A stretch of 64,000 bases of DNA from Kineococcus xinjiangensis (GCF_002934625.1 NZ_PTJD01000010.1:119266-183265); one strand, 5' to 3'. Counted from the first letter of the stretch, positions 52,631 through 61,544 are shown. Numbers and translations are program-made. The notes: generated by a model from the letters alone, not told the origin.

Positions 52631-53587
52631 GTGCCCGCACCCGCGCGCCCCGGCGGCCCCGTCGCCGTGGCCCTCGACCTGCCGTTCCGCCCCCCGCTGA
52701 GCCCGGACGGCCTCTTCGGCCACCTCGCGGCGACCGCCGTGCCGGGCGTGGAGGAGTGGCGGGACGGGGCCTACCGCCGCACCCTGCGGTTGCCGCACGG
52801 GACGGGCACGGCGACGCTGCGGCCGCCCGCCGCGGGCGCGTCGACGCTGTCCTGCCGCCTCGTCCTCGCCGACGCCCGCGACGAGGGGGCGGCCGTGGCC
52901 CGCTGCCGCTTCCTGCTCGACCTGGACGCCGACCCGGTCGCCGTCGACGGGGCGCTGCGCGCCGACGAGGTGCTGCGCCCCCTCGTCGACGCCGTCCCGG
53001 GCCGGCGGGTGCCGCGCACCGTCGACCCCGCCGAGCTGCTGCTGCGGGCCGTGCTCGGCCAGCAGGTCTCCACCGCCGCCGCCCGCACCCACGCCGCCCG
53101 CCTGGTCCGCGCCCACGGCGAGGAGGTCGTGGACGACGAGGGCGGTCTGACCCACCTCTTCCCGGCTCCGGAGGCGCTGCGCGCGCTGGACCCGGCGGCC
53201 CTGGCCCTGCCCGCGGCGCGGCGGGCCACCGTCCTCGCCGTCGTGGCCGCCCTCTGCGCAGACGGACCGTCCGCCGGCGCGCTGGGCCTCGGCGACGCCA
53301 CGGCCGGCGGTGCCGGCGAGCCGGCGGCGGTGCGGGCCCGGCTGGAGGCCCTGCCTGGGGTGGGCCCGTGGACGGCGGGGGTGGTGGCCATGCGCGCCCT
53401 CGGCGACCCCGACGCGTTCCTGCCGGGTGATCTCGGTGTGCGCCAGGCCGCCCGCCGCCTGGGCCTGCCGGAGGCCCCCGGGGCGCTGACCCGGCGCGCG
53501 CAGGGGTGGCGGCCCTGGCGCGCCTACGCGGTGCAGCACCTCTGGGCGACCGGGGACCACCCCGTGAACCGACTTCCCGGTGCGTAG
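52631..53587 (+). CDS. alkA: DNA-3-methyladenine glycosylase II, AlkA-like
   Basis: 318 residues from GTG 52631, set by CACACT 6 nt upstream (GTG 52610 is an alternative). N-terminal beta domain, then RAVLGQQVSTAAARTHAARL and the HhH-GPD motif LEALPGVGPWTAGVVAMRALGDPD followed by AFLPGDLGVRQA with the catalytic Asp. Excises alkylated purines. No Ada domains are fused. Confidence 0.92.
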   Translation: MPAPARPGGPVAVALDLPFRPPLSPDGLFGHLAATAVPGVEEWRDGAYRRTLRLPHGTGTATLRPPAAGASTLSCRLVLADARDEGAAVARCRFLLDLDADPVAVDGALRADEVLRPLVDAVPGRRVPRTVDPAELLLRAVLGQQVSTAAARTHAARLVRAHGEEVVDDEGGLTHLFPAPEALRALDPAALALPAARRATVLAVVAALCADGPSAGALGLGDATAGGAGEPAAVRARLEALPGVGPWTAGVVAMRALGDPDAFLPGDLGVRQAARRLGLPEAPGALTRRAQGWRPWRAYAVQHLWATGDHPVNRLPGA

Positions 53588-53687
53588 CGTCCAGGTCCCG
53601 TCACGCACCGTCGGAAACGTCCCCCACACAGGTGTCTTCCAGCGACCCGTTCTCAGGAAGGAGGCGGGAGCTCGCCCCCGGGCGCCC

Positions 53688-53693
53688 TACGCT
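53688..53693 (+). promoter_or_regulatory. Leaderless -10 (TACGCT) for the GGDEF-EAL gene
   Basis: TACGCT ends 7 nt before GTG 53701. It favours that start over ATG 53734, whose nearest purine-rich site is 14 nt away. Confidence 0.6.
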
Positions 53694-53700
53694 GACCCCT

Positions 53701-56700
53701 GTGGGGGCACCTGGAGGGGACGGTAGCGGCAGCATGCCCGCGCGTCCCCGCATCGCCTGCCTCATCAGCAGGCTCGAGAGCTGCCACCAGGAGCACTGGC
53801 TCGGTGCCGTCGAGGAGGCCGAGCGCCTCGGCCTCGACCTCGTCACCGTGGTGGGTCGCGAACTCGCCGGCGGTCCCGGCGCCCCGGCGAACCCGGCGTA
53901 CGACCTGCTCGACCCGGCCGCCTTCGACGGCTTCCTGGTCTGGACGACGAAGCTGGCCCTCGACGGGGGGCGCGCGCCGGTGGAGGCCCTCGCCCGGCGC
54001 CTCACCCACCGGCCCACCGTCAGCATCGAGTCCCCCCTCGACGGCGCGGCGACCGTCACCGTCGACGAGGAGCAGGGCACCTACGAGGTCGTCCGGCACC
54101 TCATCGACGTCCACGGTGCACGGCGCATCGCCTTCGTCCGCGGCCTCTCCACCCACTCCGGGGGCGAGCTGCGCCACCGCGGCTACCTGCGCGCGCTGCG
54201 CTCCGCGGGCCTCGAGCCGGACCCGGCGCTCATCACGCGGCTGCTGACCGCGTCCTCCCCGATGGACGTCGAGGGGATCCGGGACGTCCGGCGGATGCTG
54301 GAGGAGCAGCCGGTGCCCGACGCCGTCGTCGCCGCCAGCGACAGCCTCGCCGTGGGCGCCGCCTCCGCCTGCCTGGACGCGGGCCTGCGCGTGCCGGAGG
54401 ACGTCGCCGTCGTGGGCTTCGACGACTTCAGCAACCTCGACCACTTCGACCTGGACCACTTCGACGGCGGTCACCTCGACGGCGGCCGCTTCGAGTGCGG
54501 CCGCGCCGAGTCCGGCGTGCACCCGCCCGTCGGGGGGAACCCCCGCACCGTGCGGGTCAAGGCCGCCGGCCTGCCGCTGACCACCGTGCGCTCGCCCTTC
54601 CGCGCCGTGGGTGCCGAGGCGGTCCGGGTGCTGGCCGGGCTGCTCGCCGGGGACCCCGTGCCCCCGGAGCGCACGCTGGACTGCGAGCTGGTCGTGCGCC
54701 GCTCCTGCGGCTGCGTCCCCGCCGTGCCGCACCTGCCCGACGACACCGCCGTCGCGGCCGCCCTGCGCAGCACCACCGGGCGCAAGCCGGTCTGCCCCCG
54801 CAACCCCCGCTGGGCCGAGGACCTCGTCGCCGCCCTGCGCGCAGCCCGCGACGACGGGGGGAGGGGCCTGACGGCGGTGGCGGAGGAGCTGTTCCGCCAC
54901 AGCATCCACCTCGGCGAGGCCTCCGACCCCTGGGGCGAGGTGCTGGCGGTGCTGCGCGCCGCCGCCGGGGACGACGCGGCCGCGGTGCGGGCGGTGCTGG
55001 ACGTCGAGCAGTCCTGGCGGCACCTGCGGCGGCTGGTGGAACGGCAGGCCACCGTGGTGCGCGACGTCGGGCAGGAGATCGTCTCCGCCAGCCCCTGGCA
55101 GCGCTGCGCCGAGGTGCTCGCCGAGCAGCTCCCGCGCCTGGGCGTGGACACCTGCTACGTCGCCCTCTACGACGACCCGCAGGACGGCCCGCACGACGGC
55201 ACGGGTCCCGGCGGCGGGACGGCCCCGTCCCAGGCGCGGGCCTCCCTCGCGCTGGCCTACGAGCGGGGCCGGGTCGCGCAGCCCACCCCGGACGACGCCT
55301 CCTTCCCCGCCTCGGACCTGCTCCCGGCGTCGCGGTGGGCCGGGCTGGCCGGGCGCAGCGTGGTGCTGCTGCCCCTGGACGCCACGACCACGCACCTCGG
55401 CTACGTGCTGTTCGCGCTCGGCCCCCACTCCGGTGCCGTGTACGAGTCGCTGGCCCACCACCTCGCCACCGGACTGCACACCAGCCTCCTGCTGCAGGAG
55501 CAGGGCCGGGCGCGCGGGGAGCTGGAGGGCCGGGTGCGGGAGCGCACCGCGGAGCTGGCCCGCGCCAACGCCGAGCTGCGGGAGCAGGTGGCGGAGCGGC
55601 TGCGCGCGGAGGAGGCCCTGGCCCACCAGGCCCTCCACGACAGCCTCACCGACCTGCCCAACCGCCGGCTGCTGAACGACCGGCTGGAGGTGGCCGCGGA
55701 GCGCGTCGCCACCGGCGGTGCCGCCGTCGCGGTGCTCTTCTGCGACCTCGACAACTTCAAGTGGATCAACGACCACCTCGGGCACGCCGCCGGCGACGAC
55801 CTGCTGCGCATGTTCGCGCAGCGGCTGCGGCGGGCGACGGGGTCGCGGCACCTGCTCGCCCGCTTCGGCGGCGACGAGTTCGTGGTCGTCGCCACGGGCC
55901 CCTCCACCGCCCGCGACGTCGTCCGCCTCGGCGAGCAGGTCCTCGCCTCGTGCGCCGGCGCCTACCCGCTGCAGGGCCGCGACGTCTTCGTCAACGTCTC
56001 CGTGGGCGCCACCTACGCCGTGAGCGGTCGGCCCACCGCCGAACAGCTCCTCAGCGAGGCGGACTCCGCCCTCTACCTCGCCAAGCGCCGCGGGCGGGGC
56101 GTCGTCGCCCTCTACGACGCCAGCCTGCAGACGGAGATCGGGCGTCGCGTGGCCGTGGAGACCGGACTGCACGCCGCCCTGCGCCACGACGCCCTGGAGC
56201 TGCTCTACCAGCCCAAGATCGACCTGGCGACGGGCCGGATGCGCGCTGTGGAGGCGCTGCTGCGCTGGCGCCACCCCCAGCAGGGGCTGCTGCCGCCGCG
56301 GGCGTTCCTGGACATCGCCGAGGAGTCCGGCCTCGTCGTGGACATCGGCACGTGGGTGCTGCGCCGGGCGTGCCGGGACGCGCAGCGCTGGCAGCGGATG
56401 TCGGTGGACGCCCCGACCGTGCACGTCAACCTCGCCGCGCGCCAGCTGTCCGACCCGCGCCTGCTCGACGTGGTGGACGCGGCGCTGGAGGACAGCGGCC
56501 TCGACCCCCGCCTGCTCGGGGTCGAGGTCACGGAGAGCAGGCTGCTCGCGGACATGGCCGGCACGGGCGCGGTGCTGGCGCAGCTGGCCGAGCGCGGCAT
56601 CTCCGTGTCGCTGGACGACTTCGGCACGGGCTACTCGTCGCTGAGCTGGCTGCAGCAGCTGCCGGTGCACGAGGTGAAGCTGGACCGCAGCTTCATCTGC

Positions 56701-56958
56701 GACATCGTGGAGAACTCCCACGACCAGCGGATCGTGCGCTCCGTGATCGACCTGGCGCACGTGCTGGACCTGGTCGTCGTGGGCGAGGGCATCGAGACCC
56801 CCGCGCAGCGGCAGCTGCTCGCCTCGGCGGGCTGCGACTTCGGGCAGGGCTACCACCTCGGGCGGCCGATGCGGCCGGAGGCGCTGGTGCAGCGGCTCGG
56901 ACTGCCCCGCACGGGCCGCGTCGGCGCGGGCCTGCGCCTCGACGGGCTGGCGGGGTAG
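53701..56958 (+). CDS. LacI-type sensor-GGDEF-EAL c-di-GMP protein
   Basis: 1,085 residues. Residues about 15-340 form a LacI/periplasmic-binding-protein-like sensor (RIACLISRLESCHQEHWLGA, AVVAASDSLAVGAASACLDA, DVAVVGFDDFSNLDHF) without the usual HTH. It is interrupted by a His/Asp/Phe-rich stretch near residue 245. A middle region of about 270 residues and a coiled coil (ERTAELARANAELREQVAER) lead to GGDEF (FGGDEFVVV, about 723) and EAL (EALLRWRHP, about 850; LDDFGTGYSSL, about 974). No signal peptide, so the sensor is cytosolic and probably reads a metabolite. Confidence 0.92.
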   Translation: MGAPGGDGSGSMPARPRIACLISRLESCHQEHWLGAVEEAERLGLDLVTVVGRELAGGPGAPANPAYDLLDPAAFDGFLVWTTKLALDGGRAPVEALARRLTHRPTVSIESPLDGAATVTVDEEQGTYEVVRHLIDVHGARRIAFVRGLSTHSGGELRHRGYLRALRSAGLEPDPALITRLLTASSPMDVEGIRDVRRMLEEQPVPDAVVAASDSLAVGAASACLDAGLRVPEDVAVVGFDDFSNLDHFDLDHFDGGHLDGGRFECGRAESGVHPPVGGNPRTVRVKAAGLPLTTVRSPFRAVGAEAVRVLAGLLAGDPVPPERTLDCELVVRRSCGCVPAVPHLPDDTAVAAALRSTTGRKPVCPRNPRWAEDLVAALRAARDDGGRGLTAVAEELFRHSIHLGEASDPWGEVLAVLRAAAGDDAAAVRAVLDVEQSWRHLRRLVERQATVVRDVGQEIVSASPWQRCAEVLAEQLPRLGVDTCYVALYDDPQDGPHDGTGPGGGTAPSQARASLALAYERGRVAQPTPDDASFPASDLLPASRWAGLAGRSVVLLPLDATTTHLGYVLFALGPHSGAVYESLAHHLATGLHTSLLLQEQGRARGELEGRVRERTAELARANAELREQVAERLRAEEALAHQALHDSLTDLPNRRLLNDRLEVAAERVATGGAAVAVLFCDLDNFKWINDHLGHAAGDDLLRMFAQRLRRATGSRHLLARFGGDEFVVVATGPSTARDVVRLGEQVLASCAGAYPLQGRDVFVNVSVGATYAVSGRPTAEQLLSEADSALYLAKRRGRGVVALYDASLQTEIGRRVAVETGLHAALRHDALELLYQPKIDLATGRMRAVEALLRWRHPQQGLLPPRAFLDIAEESGLVVDIGTWVLRRACRDAQRWQRMSVDAPTVHVNLAARQLSDPRLLDVVDAALEDSGLDPRLLGVEVTESRLLADMAGTGAVLAQLAERGISVSLDDFGTGYSSLSWLQQLPVHEVKLDRSFICDIVENSHDQRIVRSVIDLAHVLDLVVVGEGIETPAQRQLLASAGCDFGQGYHLGRPMRPEALVQRLGLPRTGRVGAGLRLDGLAG

Positions 56959-56967
56959 GGCGGGACG

Positions 56968-58152
56968 TCAGGGCCGCAGGTAGAGGCGGCGGGAGTGCAG
57001 CAGGCACGCCAGCGCCGTCCACGCCAGCACGGCCAGCACCGTCCACGTCGCTTGCGGGTGCCCCGCCACGGCCACGGCGTTCGCGGCGCGCTCGGCGGTG
57101 CTGGGCCCGTCGGGCGCCCCCTCGGGCCGCTCGAGCAGCAGCGCCATCACGACGTGGGAGCCGAAGTAGACGAGCAGGCTGTTGCGGCCCAGCGCCACCA
57201 GCGGCCAGGCGGAGGCGCGCAGCGCGGCGCCGGTGCGGGCGCGGTCCAGCAGCAGGTGCCCGGCGAGCAGCGCGAGCGCCACGCCCGCACCCACGCCCAG
57301 CGCGAAGGGCGCGGTCCACAGCCGCTTCATCGCCGGGACCTCCGCCGCACCCAGCCAGGCCGGGGCCTGGGAGGTGAGCACCGCCGCCGCCAGCAGCGCC
57401 GCGGCCAGACCGAGCACCGGCAGCACCGCCGTCCCCGGCCCGCGCCCGGGCGGGCGGGCCGCCCGCCGCGCCAGCAGCAGGTGCCCGGTCGTGGCGCCGG
57501 CCGCGGCGGAGACCAGCGCCCCGCCGATGGCGACGAGGCCCTCGGGGTCGTGCCCGGCCTGCCCCGCGGCGTAGACGTGCGCGGCCCCGAAGACGGCGGT
57601 GTCGACGCCGCCGGAGGGGTTGCACTCCCGGGTCAGCTCACCCCCGGGGCAGCCGGCGGCCCACCCCGCGAGCAGGGCGGTGTGGGCGGTGGCCGCGGCG
57701 GCGGTGAGCAGCGCCCAGCCGCGCCAGGTCCGGGTCAGCAGGTGCCCCAGCGCGACCAGGGTGACGAGCACCGCGTAGAGCTGCAGCACGCCGGGCAGGC
57801 GCCAGGTGGCCGGGTCCCAGGAGCGGGTGTCGAGGCCGTGGGTGGTGACGGCGTTGTAGAGCAGCCCGACCGCGAGCAGCACCAGCACCCGCCGCAGCAT
57901 CGGCCGCACCTGCACCCGGCGGTGCATCGCCAGAGCCAGGCCGCAGCCGGAGAGCGCGACGAAGACGGGGAAGACGAGGTCCACGGGGTGCACCCCGGCC
58001 CAGTGGGCGTGCTCGAACCACTCCGGCGCCCACCACAGGCTGTTGACGGCGACGCTGGCCACGAGCATCCAGCCACGCACCCAGTCCAGGCTGGTGATCC
58101 GGGCCGGGCCGGTGGTGGTCGTGCCGCCGCTCGCGGCGCCCTGCGGCTTCAC
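56968..58152 (-). CDS. Heparan-alpha-glucosaminide N-acetyltransferase-like membrane protein
   Basis: 394 residues, about ten spans. The N-terminal signature RITSLDWVRGWMLVASVAVN, then GVHPVDLVFPVFVALSGCGLALA, belongs to the HGSNAT/DUF1624 transmembrane acyltransferase group. Start GTG 58152 is set by AACACT 7 nt upstream. Acceptor unknown; cell-envelope sugar acetylation is a reasonable inference. Convergent with the c-di-GMP gene, 9 bp apart. Confidence 0.83.
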   Translation of the reverse strand: MKPQGAASGGTTTTGPARITSLDWVRGWMLVASVAVNSLWWAPEWFEHAHWAGVHPVDLVFPVFVALSGCGLALAMHRRVQVRPMLRRVLVLLAVGLLYNAVTTHGLDTRSWDPATWRLPGVLQLYAVLVTLVALGHLLTRTWRGWALLTAAAATAHTALLAGWAAGCPGGELTRECNPSGGVDTAVFGAAHVYAAGQAGHDPEGLVAIGGALVSAAAGATTGHLLLARRAARPPGRGPGTAVLPVLGLAAALLAAAVLTSQAPAWLGAAEVPAMKRLWTAPFALGVGAGVALALLAGHLLLDRARTGAALRASAWPLVALGRNSLLVYFGSHVVMALLLERPEGAPDGPSTAERAANAVAVAGHPQATWTVLAVLAWTALACLLHSRRLYLRP

Positions 58153-58201
58153 GGCTGGGAGTGTTCCAGCATCCGCGGCGCGCACCCGGCGCACCCGCTG
58201 C

Positions 58202-58537
58202 TCAGGCGGGGGGCTTGCCGCCCTCGGCGCCGGGGGCGGTGTCGTCCCCGGCCTGCTTGCGCCGCTGCTGCTCCAGGTTGCGCAGGAAGTCGGGGTCGTC
58301 GTCGGGGCCGCGCGGGGCGCGCTTGAGACCGCCGCGGCCAGGGCCCGCGCCGCGCTGCGGCAGGGGGCGGCCGGCGATCAGGTACGCCAGCGGGCCGACG
58401 ATGTAGGCGAAGATGATCAGCAGGATCCACGCCCACTTCGGCAGGTGGCGCACCCGGTCGTCGGGCGCCTGGATGCAGTGCACCAGGCAGTAGACGACGA
58501 GGACGAACGGGGCGATCACGATGAGTGCGCGGAGCAC
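58202..58537 (-). CDS. PLD-nuclease N-terminal domain (PLDc_N) membrane protein
   Basis: 111 residues. Two spans: LRALIVIAPFVLVVYCLVHCIQ and LPKWAWILLIIFAYIVGPLAYLIAGRP, the PLDc_N pattern (P-K-W-x-W). The hydrophilic tail is Arg/Asp/Gln-rich. GAGGAGG lies 6 nt before GTG 58537. Last gene before the repeat-bounded region. Confidence 0.85.
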   Translation of the reverse strand: MLRALIVIAPFVLVVYCLVHCIQAPDDRVRHLPKWAWILLIIFAYIVGPLAYLIAGRPLPQRGAGPGRGGLKRAPRGPDDDPDFLRNLEQQRRKQAGDDTAPGAEGGKPPA

Positions 58538-58709
58538 GGAAACCTCCTCGGGCAGTGCCCCAGCATCTCAGGAGCACAGGCGGTGCGCCGGGACAACGAG
58601 CGGAGAGGCCCTCCAGTGCCCGGCGGCGGTGCCCGGAACGGCCTAGTGCCCGTCCTGCGGATCCCGGCGAAGGCTGGATGATCTTCGGCTCATGGCGGAT
58701 CGAGGACGT

Positions 58710-59306
58710 TCATCCAGCGCTGCGGGTGAGGCGGTGCTGGAGGTGAGTGCGCACCGTCGGCCACTCCGCGGCGATGATCGAGAAGACGACGGTGTCCCGC
58801 AGGGTGCCGTCCGGCATGATCTTGTGGCTGCGCAGGATCCCGTCCTGCTTGGCCCCCAGGCGGGCGATGGCCGCACGGGACTGCTGGTTCATCCAGTGCG
58901 TGCGGAACTCCACCGCGATGCAGCCCCAGGCCTCGAAGGCGTGAGCGAGCATCAACAGCTTCGCCTCGGTGTTCACCGCCGACCCCTGCGCGGAGCGGGC
59001 CAGCCAGGTCGCGCCGATCTCCACCCGCGGGCTGGCCGCGTCGGCGTCGCAGAAGGTGGTCATGCCCAGCACCTCGCCGGTCGAGGCACGACGGGTGACG
59101 AAGGGCAGCATCGTGCCCGCCCGCTGCTCTCCCAGGCGGCGCTCGATCTCGGCCCGCATGCCCTCCGGGGTGGGGATGACGGTGTACCAGAGCTTCCACA
59201 GCTCCCCGTCACGCACAGCCTCGACCAGGCCGTCGTGGTGCTCGTGGCCGAGCGGCTCCAGCACAACGTGATCACCCTTGAGGATCGTGGGGTCGAGGAA
59301 GCTCAT
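58710..59306 (-). CDS. GNAT acetyltransferase, RimJ/RimL type
   Basis: 198 residues. GDHVVLEPLGHEHHDGLVEA at the start, GMTTFCDADAASPRVEIGATWL in the middle, EAWGCIAVEFRTHWMNQQSRAAIARLGA at the CoA end, typical of RimJ/L-like enzymes that acetylate protein N-termini or small molecules. A TAGGGT leaderless -10 lies 6 nt before the ATG. It is the first gene of the repeat-bounded array, with repeat copy 1 upstream of it. Confidence 0.88.
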   Translation of the reverse strand: MSFLDPTILKGDHVVLEPLGHEHHDGLVEAVRDGELWKLWYTVIPTPEGMRAEIERRLGEQRAGTMLPFVTRRASTGEVLGMTTFCDADAASPRVEIGATWLARSAQGSAVNTEAKLLMLAHAFEAWGCIAVEFRTHWMNQQSRAAIARLGAKQDGILRSHKIMPDGTLRDTVVFSIIAAEWPTVRTHLQHRLTRSAG

Positions 59307-59312
59307 GGCCGC

Positions 59313-59318
59313 ACCCTA
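59313..59318 (-). promoter_or_regulatory. Leaderless -10 (TAGGGT) for the GNAT gene
   Basis: Minus-strand TAGGGT ends 6 nt before ATG 59306. Confidence 0.65.
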
Positions 59319-59366
59319 GAAGCCGCCCCGACACCGGCTGCACGGTGCTGCGACCCGATCGCCGGA

Positions 59367-59402
59367 GAACGCACTCCCGTGCCGCACCGGGGGCGCGACC
59401 AT
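59367..59402 (+). repeat. Array repeat copy 1
   Basis: AACGCACTCCCGTGCCGCAC then CGGGGGCGCGACCATG. Matches the family pattern GAACGCACTC-x-TGCCGCGCTGAGTGCGCGATCATG. It lies between two divergent genes. Confidence 0.7.
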
Positions 59403-59462
59403 GGGCGGTGCCGGCCGTCCCTGCATGTCGGGGGACGGAGGACCCGCTCACGTGCGGCGGCC

Positions 59463-59468
59463 TACTGT
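59463..59468 (+). promoter_or_regulatory. Leaderless -10 (TACTGT) for the NTF2-like gene
   Basis: TACTGT ends 6 nt before GTG 59475. Confidence 0.65.
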
Positions 59469-59474
59469 CACGAC

Positions 59475-59843
59475 GTGGACATCGCTGAGCTGGAGCGGGC
59501 ACGACTCCGCGCGGTCGTGGAGGCCGACTGCGACGTCCTGGACGACGTGCTCCACGTCGACTTCGTGCTGTGCACCCCCAGCGGTGACGTCTGGGATCGG
59601 CGCACCTACCTCGACGGGCTGCGTGACGGGAGCATCGACTACTCCCGCTTCGAGCCGCAGTCCGACATCGAGGTCCAGACCTCGGGCTCCCTCGCTGTCG
59701 TGCGGTACCTGTCCGTGATCGACGTCGTGACCCCAGCCGGTGGTGGCCACCTCGAGTGCTGGCACCTCGACGTCTACGTACGAGGTGACGACAGCGGCTG
59801 GCGTTGCAAGTGGTCGCAGGCCACCGACACGATCCACGACTAG
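59475..59843 (+). CDS. NTF2-like/DUF4440-type protein
   Basis: 122 residues. ELERARLRAVVEADCDVLDDVLHVDFVLCTPSGDVWDRRTYLDGLR and the C-terminal GHLECWHLDVYVRGDDSGWRCKWSQAT follow the cone-shaped NTF2 fold used for small-molecule binding or catalysis. Single-gene cassette in the repeat-bounded region; repeat copy 2 lies downstream. Confidence 0.78.
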   Translation: MDIAELERARLRAVVEADCDVLDDVLHVDFVLCTPSGDVWDRRTYLDGLRDGSIDYSRFEPQSDIEVQTSGSLAVVRYLSVIDVVTPAGGGHLECWHLDVYVRGDDSGWRCKWSQATDTIHD

Positions 59844-59904
59844 CTCCTCACGGCCAGGCCGGTCCTCCACATGCCCTGCGGCTCTGACCTGAACGGCCGT
59901 TCGA

Positions 59905-59945
59905 CGCCCTCACGCTCACGTAGTCGCCGTGAGGGCGCGGTCGGG
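59905..59945 (+). repeat. Array repeat copy 2
   Basis: Here the dyad is perfect: CGCCCTCACG (59905-59914) and CGTGAGGGCG (59928-59937) with a 13-nt apex, followed by CGGTCGGG in place of CGATCATG. Confidence 0.65.
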
Positions 59946-59957
59946 CAGCATCGTGCG

Positions 59958-60428
59958 GTGGGGTCTCTGCGCCGTGTCCGTGCTCGCGTGCTGCTCGGTG
60001 AGCTGGACGTGGAGGTCATGCCCGCCTGGGCGGTGCAAGCCCTGCAGGCCGGGTCGGACTCCCCGGCGCTGCTGGAGCTGGCGGGCATGGGCCCCGGTGA
60101 GCTGACCTGCGTGCCTGCGGTGGTCGCCACGGCGCTGCAGGAGCTGGGGGCACCGGACCTGACGGAGCAGCAAGCGCGCTGGGAGCTGGCCTACGCCTGG
60201 GCCGAGGCCATGTTCACCGGTGAACTGGCGCCGTACGAGGCGGCACGCCGCATCTGGCAGGACGCCTGGGACCCGTTCGGGCGCCCGGAGCAGCTGAGCG
60301 GCTTCGCCTACGAGGCCAGCGAGTGGGAGGACGACCCCGAGCACCGCAGCGCGTACGAGCACCGGATGCTCCACGACGCACGCGACCTCCTCCGCCAGCC
60401 CATGCCCGGACACCAGGATGGGCAATAG
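59958..60428 (+). CDS. Unknown cassette protein
   Basis: 156 residues from GTG 59958, which has CAGCAT 6 nt upstream. Acidic and helical: VRARVLLGELDVEVMPAWAV, QALQAGSDSPALLELAGM, TGELAPYEAARRIWQDAWDP, then EASEWEDDPEHRSAYEHRM. The size, charge and Trp/Glu-rich surface resemble immunity proteins of polymorphic toxin systems, but I cannot assign a family. Repeat copy 3 starts 11 bp after its stop. Confidence 0.65.
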   Translation: MGSLRRVRARVLLGELDVEVMPAWAVQALQAGSDSPALLELAGMGPGELTCVPAVVATALQELGAPDLTEQQARWELAYAWAEAMFTGELAPYEAARRIWQDAWDPFGRPEQLSGFAYEASEWEDDPEHRSAYEHRMLHDARDLLRQPMPGHQDGQ

Positions 60429-60438
60429 CTCCCGCCGT

Positions 60439-60475
60439 GAACGCACTCATTTGCCGCGCTGAGGGCGCGATCATG
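60439..60475 (+). repeat. Array repeat copy 3 (closest to consensus)
   Basis: GAACGCACTCATTTGCCGCG followed by CTGAGGGCGCGATCATG. Half-sites CGCACTCA and TGAGGGCG pair with one mismatch around a 10-nt apex. Confidence 0.75.
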
Positions 60476-60562
60476 GTGACCGCTAGACGTCCTCAGGTGC
60501 CGGCTTGCGGATGGTGCAGGGTGGAGCCGAAGAGCGGGCCGGACCGTCGGAGGTGGATGTCG

Positions 60563-61039
60563 ATGCGCTCGTCTTCACGGTCCGCGCCGCCCCTCATGGC
60601 GGTCGTTGCCTTGGTGCTGGGCGCCTGCTCCCCGCACCCTCACGACACGGACGACTTCCGGTGGACGGTGAACGGTCCTCTGGTCATCTCCCACGGTGAG
60701 AGCGCCACCGCCGCAGATGCCAAGGTCGACGGCGTGGTGGGCTATGACGGCCGTTGCGTGACCGTGGCTGACCGGCCCGTGGTGTGGCCTGAGGGCACGA
60801 CCTGGGATGAGAAAGACCAGGCCGTGGTCTTGCCTGATGGCACCCATGCCCCTGTCGGGTCTTTTGTCGAGGGCGGCGGTGGCTATCGGCAGCCTGACCC
60901 CGCACCTCAAGGCAGCGACGAGGGCGTCGTGCCGATGCTGGAAGCGTGCGCCGGCCCCACCGGCGAGGTGGCGGTCCTCAACCTCGCCAGCAGCCCCACA
61001 GTGGCGTCTGAACCACCAGGTGATCTACCGCTCATGTAG
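60563..61039 (+). CDS. Putative lipoprotein, unknown
   Basis: 158 residues. Signal peptide SAPPLMAVVALVLGACS with lipobox LGAC. The mature part has NGPLVISHGESATAADAKVDG and DRPVVWPEGTTWDEKDQAVV, a small beta domain of unknown family. GGAGGTGG lies 6-7 nt before ATG 60563. Codon use (gat, aaa, tct) is less G+C-biased than in the core genes. Its stop lies inside repeat copy 4. Confidence 0.72.
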   Translation: MRSSSRSAPPLMAVVALVLGACSPHPHDTDDFRWTVNGPLVISHGESATAADAKVDGVVGYDGRCVTVADRPVVWPEGTTWDEKDQAVVLPDGTHAPVGSFVEGGGGYRQPDPAPQGSDEGVVPMLEACAGPTGEVAVLNLASSPTVASEPPGDLPLM

Positions 61040-61061
61040 CCGCGCCGAGTGCGCGATCATG
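61030..61061 (+). repeat. Array repeat copy 4
   Basis: GCTCATGTAGCCGCGCCGAG then TGCGCGATCATG. It overlaps the stop codon of the lipoprotein gene. Confidence 0.7.
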
Positions 61062-61127
61062 AACGAACGGCGCCGCCCACTTGTGCCGATGTGCGAACGT
61101 CTGCACCCAAGCCATCCATGCGTGTCC

Positions 61128-61544
61128 TCAGGAGCTCAGGTAGTCCTCGAGGCGGGGGCTGATAGGCGAGAGGAGCGGGTCGTCGACGGCCTCGATCTGG
61201 CCCCGGACCATCCGGTGGACGTAGTACCTGTTGCTGTCCTCGAACTCATCAGCCCACTCGTACAGCAGGCCGAAGGACCCCGGCAGCGTCTCCCCGACGT
61301 GGCGCAACAGGGCGAAGAGCTCCTCACGTTCGGCGCGGACGCGCTGGATGAGGCCGGTCACCGTCAAGAAGTGCCCACCGTTGAAGTGGTCCAGGCGTGC
61401 CCGGCCGCTCGACCAGTCCACCTGCGCGACCCTGCCGGCGAGCAGGCGCAGGTTCCGCGCCTCGCGCGCGTCGTCCGCCGCTTCCGTCACGGGGTCGCAG
61501 GTGGCGTAGCCCCTGAGGTCGAACCACCCGTGGAACCCGTGCAC
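61128..61544 (-). CDS. Imm7-type immunity protein
   Basis: 138 residues. HGFHGWFDLRG at the start, DHFNGGHFLTVTGLIQRVRAE in the middle and GSFGLLYEWADEFEDSNRYY..VRGQIEAVDDPLLSPISPRLED at the end fit the Imm7 family, antidotes of polymorphic toxins. No toxin or secretion gene is adjacent, so it is an orphan. GTG 61544 has GGGAGGG 7 nt upstream. Minus strand, against the repeat direction. Confidence 0.8.
   Translation of the reverse strand: MHGFHGWFDLRGYATCDPVTEAADDAREARNLRLLAGRVAQVDWSSGRARLDHFNGGHFLTVTGLIQRVRAEREELFALLRHVGETLPGSFGLLYEWADEFEDSNRYYVHRMVRGQIEAVDDPLLSPISPRLEDYLSS

Noticed and set aside
53653..56856. Long minus-strand frame opposite the GGDEF-EAL gene
   Set aside because: Shadow of the 1,085-residue gene; no motifs, biased composition.
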